A stretch of 64,000 nt of DNA, from the NCBI GenBank assembly GCA_007859835.1, contig SJPJ01000001.1:3807437-3871436 (forward strand), given 5' to 3'. This document shows, in pieces, positions 62,668-64,000 of this stretch (position 1 is its first letter; the number at the start of each line of letters is the position of its first letter). The notes under the pieces are model-generated. The model ran no database searches. It was given only the letters and a program-made list of their open reading frames with translations, and was not told where the DNA came from. The DNA comes from Novipirellula herctigrandis. Lineage in GTDB: Bacteria > Planctomycetota > Planctomycetia > Pirellulales > Pirellulaceae. The position numbers and the translations under genes were made by a program.

Positions 62668-62847
62668 CTACTTTTGGCCGGGTCTCTTTTGATTGTTCAT
62701 CATTTCCGAATAATCCGCCGATTCTTGCTTTTCTTCTTCGGTTTGCGCTGCCACAGGCTCAAACTCGGCAGGTTGGTTCGTGTCACCGCATCCTGAGAAA
62801 AAACTTAGGCAAGAAATACAGGCGAAGCAAAGTAACAAATGACGCAT
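62668..62847 (-). CDS. Small lipoprotein
   Basis: From ATG 62847 (GGAG 6 bases upstream) 59 residues: MRHLLLCFACISCLSFFSGC is the leader with lipobox ending at C20, then GDTNQPAEFEPVAAQTEEEK and a hydrophilic tail EMMNNQKRPGQK. Short lipoproteins with this E(F/Y)xPxxxxxEEEKxxxxxY(S/E)xxMN pattern recur in planctomycetes beside DUF1559 and FG-GAP genes. It directly precedes the large lipoprotein gene and probably shares its transcript. Function unknown. Confidence 0.8.
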   Translation of the reverse strand: MRHLLLCFACISCLSFFSGCGDTNQPAEFEPVAAQTEEEKQESADYSEMMNNQKRPGQK

Positions 62848-63110
62848 GGGAACTCCAAAATGGTTAGAACGAAAGGGAATATTGAAAAGGAGGAACTCGA
62901 ATCGGTACCGTTTACACTTCGTCTCTAACGAAGACATTCAACGAGTCTGTGCGATGAACCGAACCAGAGTTTAGAATTCACGGTAAGACTTCCGTGAAGT
63001 TTTCTAAAGTCTGAGCGAACGACGGATGGCCGTCAAGTCTTTTGAATATGTTAACAATGTTAGTTACACGATCCATCCGATTATCAAATAACCCCAGCTA
63101 TCACCCCGTC

Positions 63111-64000
63111 ATGAAAAGGCAAAAGTTAAGATCGGAATCAACATTGCGTCTGCGAAAGCGACGGACATTGGGGGCGGCACGACTGTTGTCCATCGGATGG
63201 TGTTGTCTTTGGATCCTGCAAGTTGGTTGCGACTCAAGTGAAAACGGACTTGTGAGTAACTCCCCGGTGCGAGATGCTGAATCGTTGCGAGATGCCGATT
63301 TGGAAAGCCACTCGCAAATGGCTACGGCTACCACCAACGACTCCGCCGCATTGTCCGCAACACCTGTGGATCGAATGACGATGGCGGTCGAGGCGTTCCA
63401 ACGTAATGATTTGGACTCTGCCAAAGCATCCGTACGTGGACGACTAGTCGAAATGCCCGATGATGTTGCAGCACTCGAACTATCCGGCGACATCGCCGTT
63501 CAAATGCAAGAGAATGCCGCCGCGATCAATTGGTACGAGACCGCCGTTGAAAACTCTGACAAGCCGACTGTGACACTACTGGACAAATGGGTGGAATCGC
63601 TGATGCGGGCTGCGTTTCCCTTTGAAACGCTCGATGCCCTTCGCCAAACAATCGATCAGTACCCAACGCACGTGCAAGCAAGATTTGATTTGATTGGCTT
63701 GGCGGCAATGATCGGGTTGCCTCGTATGACTATCGAGGATCTGCAATGGCTTAACCAACACAACCAAGGGGATGCGGAACAGTTGGTCGTACTCGCGGAA
63801 CCCGGTCGGGTGATGCCCGATGGCGATATGTGCGAGCGGTATCTTGAGCGAAACCCAGGCGATATTCGGCTTCAATACAGCCTAGCCGTACTTGATGTAT
63901 CCAAACTGCAGTGGGAAGAAGCGATCGAGCGACTAGCGCGTGTCATCGAGAAGCATCCCGATTTCTTGCCCGCCCATTTGCTTCTGGGAGTCTCCTTGGT
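63111..64000 (+). CDS. TPR lipoprotein, cut by the window end
   Basis: The frame from ATG 63111 runs to the window end without a stop (296 codons). The leader (MKRQKLRSESTLRLRKRRTL, then LLSIGWCCLWILQVGC) is an unusually long, Arg-rich lipoprotein signal with lipobox QVGC. TPR-like repeats follow: MTMAVEAFQRNDLDSAKASV, AALELSGDIAVQMQENAAAI, LQYSLAVLDVSKLQWEEAIE and PDFLPAHLLLGVSL. The layout is like the N-terminal part of the divergent TPR/FG-GAP lipoprotein 260 bases away, so an FG-GAP/ASPIC C-terminus beyond the window is a fair guess. Confidence 0.8.
   Translation, partial: MKRQKLRSESTLRLRKRRTLGAARLLSIGWCCLWILQVGCDSSENGLVSNSPVRDAESLRDADLESHSQMATATTNDSAALSATPVDRMTMAVEAFQRNDLDSAKASVRGRLVEMPDDVAALELSGDIAVQMQENAAAINWYETAVENSDKPTVTLLDKWVESLMRAAFPFETLDALRQTIDQYPTHVQARFDLIGLAAMIGLPRMTIEDLQWLNQHNQGDAEQLVVLAEPGRVMPDGDMCERYLERNPGDIRLQYSLAVLDVSKLQWEEAIERLARVIEKHPDFLPAHLLLGVSL

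Noticed and set aside
1-64000. tRNA or rRNA genes
   Set aside because: No cloverleaf with a T-loop of the GTTCGAATC type outside coding regions and no conserved rRNA segment was seen; a tRNAscan-SE run would settle this.

Overview
The window looks like a chromosomal segment of a marine planctomycete of the Rhodopirellula/Pirellulaceae type. Support: a DUF1559 protein with a prepilin-like N-terminus, TPR plus FG-GAP/ASPIC-UnbV lipoproteins, a serine/threonine kinase fused to an Hsp70-like domain, secreted sulfatases and glycoside hydrolases, XylR-type and AraC-type sugar regulators, and many short lineage-specific lipoproteins. GC looks moderate. I recognised no rRNA, tRNA, CRISPR array or intact insertion sequence.

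Region 1 (1-13.1 kb) is a partly decayed polysaccharide-use locus. It has a cut-off glycosyl hydrolase C-terminus, an agarase-like hydrolase and a truncated GH117 remnant. A minus-strand operon then runs SDR dehydrogenase, mannonate dehydratase, alpha-glucuronidase-like hydrolase and a divergent NRAMP-like transporter. An AraC regulator lies divergent to it and is followed by a sulfatase remnant. A coupled sulfatase and DUF4832 pair closes the region. The logic is release of uronic acid from a sulfated (probably algal) glycan, followed by its breakdown via mannonate.

Region 2 (13.2-24.0 kb) is the most interesting part: a compact dormancy or hibernation-type island. It encodes a PRPP synthetase paralogue, a COG2187 kinase-like protein with a tiny overlapping acidic gene, a dienelactone-hydrolase-like protein, a COG1926 phosphoribosyltransferase, a HPF/RaiA-like protein with a sigma-factor-like C-terminal part, a nitroreductase, a bacterial eRF1-like (baeRF) protein, a PEBP-family protein, a collapsed atypical pyruvate kinase gene and a tyrosine-rich secreted protein. 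Several of these families recur together in the mycobacterial DosR dormancy regulon and in proteobacterial stress islands.

Region 3 (24.6-41 kb) is mixed: rnhA coupled to a large VWA membrane protein, a CPBP protease, the kinase-Hsp70 fusion, hemC, two glycosyltransferase remnants, a XylR-like regulator, a GH144-like hydrolase, and a cold-shock/RNA cluster (CspA-like protein, a small basic protein that appears to start at ATC, and an RhlE helicase). Region 4 (41-53.5 kb) has acs, clpB, dnaK (with a clear terminator between dnaK and clpB), pheA, three exported proteins of which two carry 15-bp repeat-encoded His/Asp or Asp/Glu tracts, an HU-type protein and a short lipoprotein. Region 5 (53.5-64 kb) has a Wzz-like protein behind a structured leader, two overlapping GTPases, the DUF1559 gene, a TPR/FG-GAP/ASPIC lipoprotein with a small lipoprotein, and a second, divergent TPR lipoprotein cut by the window end.
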